A DNA stretch of 64,000 bases from Phaseolus vulgaris (Eukaryota; Streptophyta; Magnoliopsida; Fabales; Fabaceae), in the NCBI RefSeq assembly GCF_000499845.2, contig NC_023749.2, forward strand, positions 2,513,030-2,577,029. Direction: 5' to 3'. The notes below the pieces were generated by a model that was not told where the DNA came from, searched no databases, and worked only from the letters and a program-made list of their open reading frames with translations. Of this stretch, positions 58,640 through 64,000 are shown one piece after another; position 1 is the first letter of the stretch, and the number at the start of each line of letters is the position of its first letter. The position numbers and the translations under genes are program-made.

Positions 58640-58985
58640 ATAAATGAGGATTCTCCGACATGTTTGAAGAGATTTCTTTGTGGCACACAGACACAGGTAG
58701 AAAGTAATAAAAGGTTGTCTGTCTATTTTTGGTTGGTATCGTACACATATGAGAATAAAAAAGAGAAGAGTAGTGGTACTGAAATTCCGATGTTTGAAGA
58801 GACTTCCGATGTTTGATGATTTGATTGCAAACTGGTACTGAAATTCGCTATTGCGCCATCTTGGTTGGTTCTTTCTTTGTGGCACACAGACACAGGTAGA
58901 AAGTAATAAAAGGTTGTCTGTCTATTTTTGGTTGGTATCGTACACATATGAGAATAAAAAAGAGAAGAGTAGTGGTGGAAGCACG
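58640..58985 (+). repeat. Repeat R4 with an internal 105-bp direct duplication
   Basis: 58673-58777 and 58872-58976 are almost identical (TTTCTTTGTGGCACACAGAC to GAGAAGAGTAGTGGT), 199 bp apart. The block is homologous to 23755-23935 on the minus strand. Confidence 0.7.
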
Positions 58986-60850
58986 GATTTGGTAGGGACA
59001 TTTTATGACTTGATTCCAGTAACATCTGAAATTATTCCAAATGTTTCTATCGAAATGATTTAATTGACTATTCTGGAATATTTTACTATCTACGTATTAG
59101 ATTTTATTTTATTTTAATGATAAATAATAAACTACACTAGAAAGAAAAACACACACTTAGATTTAGCATTCAAGGAATTCAATCTTTTGAAAGTTTTCTA
59201 ATAGAAAACACAAATCAATCAATATAATAATACACACTAAAATAAGAGAAACACTGGTGAAATTTTTTAATTAACGTGCGTTTGAATCTCTGGGGTATTG
59301 TTCAGACAAATGTGAATGTGGACCTATTTGTATCAGTTGATCAATAAGGATCAATTTCATTATATTTTTCATTAATCTCACATTGTATTAAATTTTTACT
59401 TTCCAAACATAAAAATTCATATATTAACATAATTTTAATTTAATACAATAAATTTTATGACTCTTTATCAACTGACATATTCTTTGATACTTTCAAAAAT
59501 TACATAATAGGATAACTATTAAAATATTTAATTATTTATATTATCAATAATCTATACGTATCATTCAAATAAATATAAAAAACAAATATATTTGTTTACT
59601 CATCATTAATAATAATAAAAATAAATACTAAATTATGTTTATAGATTAAATTTTTATGTTGTTGTACAATTTAATTTTTTTTATTTTTTTTATTCTTAAA
59701 AGAATAATTTTTAAACTAAAAGTTTTAAATTTTTTATTTTTATTTTATAAAAAAAAAGAGGCTTAAATTATTGAGGTGAAACTCCTAACAAAAACTAATT
59801 TATGTGTCATCAGACTAGAAAAAAAGAGAAAAAAAAAAGACAAAAGGGAAGTTGATTGTCACCTATCATAGGCCCGAAAGAAGAAGGGGCTAAGGGAAGA
59901 CGTATAGATATTTTGTTTTGTTAAATGTGGATGGGAAAAACACTCATGTACTAGGTGCCTTCACATGGAAAACATTCATTTTCTCTGACACACGGTCCCT
60001 TTCTATTCCACTTTAATATTATTACTTTTAAACTAAATGTAAATATGATTTATTATATAATTATATAATATCATGTATATTTTTATAATTTAAGTATGCG
60101 CTAGTCGAATGGGTCTTTTTTTTCTAAGATTCACCATGTTTTAAATTTAATACATACAAAATGAAATAAATTATATTATATATTTATTATATATAAATTA
60201 AAATTTACTATGATTTGAGATAAAAATATTATCTAATATTAGTTAAAAAAATAGTAAGAGAACATAAATAAATGAAATATATATTAGTCAAAACCTGTAA
60301 TAATAATTATACAAACTTATAAGTAACATATATTCTCACAATCTTTACAAAAATAATAATATAAAAAAAAAACAAATTTGTAACATTTCATTGGACTCCC
60401 AAATAATTAATAATGTCAACAGTTAATAAATTATGTGATTCAACATATAAGTTTTGAAGTTAATGTGAAGTTATAATTTATTATTTTTGTCTAAATATTG
60501 TTTTCACATATTTATGATAGAATCAATTATCTTAAAGTATAATTGACAACATTTTTTAAAAACTCAACTTTCATAAATAATCCCTTATAATTAAACATAA
60601 CTAATTATATTATTTAAAATTAATTTCTAAGCTACTTAACAAGTAACATAATAAATATAAATCATTAAAAAAAATGAATATAGTGGTAAGTAACTTCAAT
60701 AACTTTCATTCCAGCTATGTCTAAACTTTTATCCTTTTACTTGTAGTCAAATAAAAACGAAATTCATTATCAGGATTAAATTTACAAATTATCTTTAATC
60801 AATCTATATATGATGTCTTTGTTTATATAATTAAAATAAACAATTATTAA
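58986..60850. other. AT-rich intergenic DNA
   Basis: 60250-60310 matches 62395-62455 in inverted orientation (ATATATATTAGTCAAAAC). No gene recognised. Confidence 0.4.
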
Positions 60851-60851
60851 A

Positions 60852-61045
60852 CACTAAAAAAAATCATCAAATAGAAACCAACTTTTAGATATAAAAAATA
60901 ATTAGTTGTTATAGTTACTCATTAGAGATGTTTTAGAAAAAAAAATTAATTTTTAAATTAATTTTTATTATTGTTAAATGATTTTTAAATTGATGTCTAA
61001 TTAGAACCAATTTTTTTTCATCAAATTTAAATTTAAATAATTAGT
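60852..61045. mobile_element. CACTA-type MITE, left part only
   Basis: Begins CACTAAAAAAAATCATCAAA and follows the 42388 family (AATAATTAGTTGTTATAG) for about 190 bp, then loses similarity. Confidence 0.5.
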
Positions 61046-62260
61046 AAAAAACAAACAAACTAGACACTAGATATTATTTACTTTTTATTAGAAATGTTAA
61101 AAAGTAAATATAAAAAGGTTAGTAGAAATGGAAGTTAGAAAAATAATAATGTTTTTTATTATAAATAATAAAGAAAAATAGACCTCGTCTTTATATTTTA
61201 GTAAATAAAAAATAAAGATTTTTTATGAATACCTTTCTTTTCAACTTCTTCTCCCTTTCATGGGGCCATGATATGTTAAGACTGCATAGATTTTGAAGAC
61301 CTGAATTTGTCTCTGTGAAGGACCAAAGTCCACTTCAACAATAATTCAAAACCTAAATGTCTGCAAGTTTGCAACAATGGACACACGTGGAAAACAAACC
61401 TAGAGACAACAATAGTATAGACAAAGAAAAAGGTGAGGAAACAATAATTCTTCTTCCTTTGTCTCAGCCCTTTCTTTTCAAACTTCTCATTAACCATAGT
61501 CCTTACTTTTTATCATGATTCCACAACTTTGTTTTGTCAACTTTAAATCGTGCAAAGCCATTTATTTAAGTCGTGTAAGAACACACTGGGTAAATATCAT
61601 AGGATGTACCTGCAGATATTAGTGTGATGAGGTGTAGAATGTAGAGTAATTCAGCAAAAGTAAGAGTAAGTGGTAACCTTAAAAAGGAAGTTGTTGAGTG
61701 CAACAAATTCTGAGAGAAATAAATTGTTTGAGTGTTAGAGATAGTGGAATGTTGGAATTAAAAGATAAAATAAAGAAAGGCAGGAACAGAGTAAGATTGT
61801 ACATCCTATGAAACGGCATAGAATGGCACCAATAATGTCTTAGATTCTTTCTATAAGCACTAATATCAAGAGTAATAAGAGTATTCTATATTCCAAAAGT
61901 ACTGTATGAGAGTTTACATGATGACAGTGACTTAAAACACAAAGGAAGGTAAAAAGGTAAGAAAAAAAACTGAGAAATTAAAGGCCTGAATATACTGACT
62001 AAAGAAAAAGGGGAGCATGCATGCAGATATTGATTAGTGAATTTAGCATTTGGTTATTAATTATTTATACATAATAATGTGATTGTGTTTGCAAGAATCT
62101 ATATGATAGCATTCTGAGTGATGAATGACGTTGTTGCTTTATGGCAAGTATTGGACGTAAATAGCAATGTCCTTGCATGGGTGTCCAAGTCATTCTCCAA
62201 TGGAAGCTTAGAGACAAAATGTGTAAAATGATACCCCTAAACCCTAAATATAGATGCACC
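61046..62260. other. Intergenic DNA with R3 fragments
   Basis: 61090-61230 matches 13425-13545 (AGTTAGTAGAAATGGAAGTT). 61800-61870 resembles 45528-45575. Small frames are unsupported. Confidence 0.4.
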
Positions 62261-62340
62261 TATTCATCTATAAATAATAATTACCCACCCACCCCTCATT
62301 CCACTTAAGTTCATGCCATCATACCTCTCTCTGTGCCTCT
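62239..62340 (+). promoter_or_regulatory. Possible plant core promoter and leader, no gene attached
   Basis: A telo-box-like AAACCCTAAA (about 62239), a TATAAATA box (about 62270), then a C/T-rich leader (CACCCACCCCTCATTCC). Further up, a GCATGCATGC run at about 62015 resembles a seed RY motif. The only downstream ATG opens a frame of about 32 codons, and repeat sequence begins by 62390, so any gene here has been cut off. Confidence 0.3.
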
Positions 62341-62389
62341 CACCATCACATAAACTACCATTCATTTTTATAAGAAAGGCACAGAATAA

Positions 62390-62710
62390 GTTTATATATT
62401 TATTATTATAAGTTTTGACTAATATATATTTTCATTTATTTATGTTTTCTTATTATAATAAATAATAATAAGTAATAAATATCTTAATACTAAATAAAAT
62501 ATCTTAATACTAAAATAAAACTACCTAACATTTATGCTTGACTACATTGTACCGGAGAAAAAACAAAACTACCTAATTTTATTCTTGACTACACTGTTCT
62601 TGTCTCACTGAAAGAAAAAATGCAGTGAGATATTTTTACCGAACTTTTTTCTGAAACAAGTTTATGTTCTTCACTAATAAGTTTTTTAATTATATTGTAA
62701 GCCATACAAA
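62390..62710. repeat. R3-related and inverted repeat fragments
   Basis: 62395-62455 is an inverted match of 60250-60310. 62520-62700 shares CTTGACTACA, ACCTAATTTTAT and ACTTTTTTCT with 12940-13395. Confidence 0.4.
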
Positions 62711-63239
62711 TATTAAGATATAAATATGTAAAATATTATCTTTAAAAAATATTGTAAGATGGAACACGAAACAAAAGGTTTGTATAATTTCAATTCTTAT
62801 AATTTGAGAATTCATAAATATTCGTAAATATTCGTAAATATTCGTAAATTACATAGAATTCATATATAATTGGTTGAAGATGATAAAAAGCACCGCAAGC
62901 TCTAGCTCCTCCCGAGGCATTGCTGTAGAGTCTGTGTGGATATAGCAAGAAGTTGATGTTAATATTTATTTATTGGTTTAGACGGGTCAAATATTGATAT
63001 AAATAATGTTTTTATTGTGAAAAGGTATACACATAAAACCTTTAAAACCATTAACATCAACCTATATTAATTGTATCTTTTTTATAAAAAAACTGTAAAT
63101 ATACTTGGTAAAGAAAATGGGAGTGTAATTTTTTTTTTTATCGTTAGCAATAATAAAACAGAATATTAAGTGTGGATTTTCTATCAAAAGTATGTTAGGC
63201 AACATACTTGTATTTTAATATTTATTAATCAAAACTTAT

Positions 63240-63477
63240 AAAGTAGTTTGTAAATTGGTATCTAATTAGATACCAACGTTTTAGATATCAACCTTAAAAT
63301 CTAAATAATTGGTAGCTAAAACTTATGTGTAGTTAATTAGATATCAATTTAAAATCTATTTATCAATAATAAATAATAATTTAGATACCAATAATTTTTT
63401 AGCCTCTAAAATAATATCTAATTTTGTCATTATAACAACTAATTATTTTTTATTTCTAAAATTGGTTTTTTTTAGTG
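63240..63477. mobile_element. CACTA-type MITE, right part only
   Basis: Family strings (TTGGTATCTAATTAGATACC, AACAACTAATTATTTTTTAT) lead to a terminal TTTTTTTTAGTG at 63477. The left end is not found. Confidence 0.5.
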
Positions 63478-64000
63478 ATTGATTATAAAAAAAAATATTG
63501 TTTTCTTAAGATCAATAGTCTTATTACCCTCGGCATGTTACACATACTCCAAAAACATGTTTTTTTATTTATTTATAAAATTTGGTCTTAAATTTAATAT
63601 CCATGCTAAGATCACATACGAATTCTTACTACTAAATGATACAAAATTATTTTAGTTATATTGTCCTTTTTTATCTTTATAGTTACAAATAATACATATA
63701 ATTTAAATTGGGAAAATATGTTTTTTTTATAACATATATCATATATTTTTTTTATTTTTAATAGAAACAAATTGTGGATAGTCATGTAACAATTATAATG
63801 TCATTTAAGTTTTTGTACATCCATTAGTTCTACCTTAAAATGATGTTCTAAATGTTTAAATTTCTTCTTATTTAAAGATACACTTTTATTAGTATAGGAT
63901 ATTTCATTTTTGGATTGTATATTTAACACAAATGATTTGATGTACATAAGTGTTTGTATGAACTCTTTTAAGTTACTTCATCACATGTCAAACTATTTGA
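63478..64000. other. AT-rich intergenic DNA to the window end
   Basis: Nothing recognised. Confidence 0.45.

Noticed and set aside
1..64000. tRNA, rRNA or known miRNA genes
   Set aside because: No cloverleaf consensus with A and B boxes and no recognised mature miRNA was found by eye; a covariance-model scan would be the decisive test.

Overview
This is an AT-rich piece of a higher-plant nuclear genome. Genes are split by small introns with plant-type GT-AG sites, the flanks are full of small DNA transposons, and one GC-richer Ty3/gypsy retrotransposon is inserted. A legume of the bean/cowpea group (Phaseoleae) is my best guess from the general look of the genes and repeats; that is inference.

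Genes are few and all on the minus strand. At 60-525 lies a two-exon gene for a small secreted cysteine-rich peptide. At 4084-7815 lies a 15-exon homologue of the WD40 protein WDR55 that has kept its introns but carries several reading-frame and splice-site lesions, so it is called a pseudogene. At 19767-21990 lies an intact eight-exon serine carboxypeptidase-like (SCPL) gene encoding 459 residues. Around 27.5-28.1 kb two broken copies of another SCPL first exon face each other as a near-perfect head-to-head inverted repeat.

The middle (30000-42101) is one complete, very young Tat-lineage Ty3/gypsy element. It has two 794-bp LTRs differing at two sites, a 5-bp target duplication (ACAAC), a tRNA-Lys-type primer binding site, one gag-pol frame interrupted by two in-frame TAG codons, a tandem-repeat zone, and a separate two-exon gene on the opposite strand between pol and the 3' LTR, itself cut by one in-frame TAA.

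The rest is a mosaic of repeats: a 3.7-kb non-autonomous CACTA transposon (15167-18876), smaller CACTA-type MITEs (best at 42388-42759, TSD ATA), a dispersed repeat R1 (five copies, all in + orientation), a dispersed repeat R2 (four copies, two forming a large inverted repeat at 49-51 kb), a GACACG-rich element (two copies), a GC-rich 26-bp minisatellite (26.7-27.2 kb), palindromic arrays and several microsatellites. From 53.4 kb to the end I recognise no intact gene. The genes show no shared pathway; the region reads as ordinary gene-poor plant chromatin built by successive insertions.
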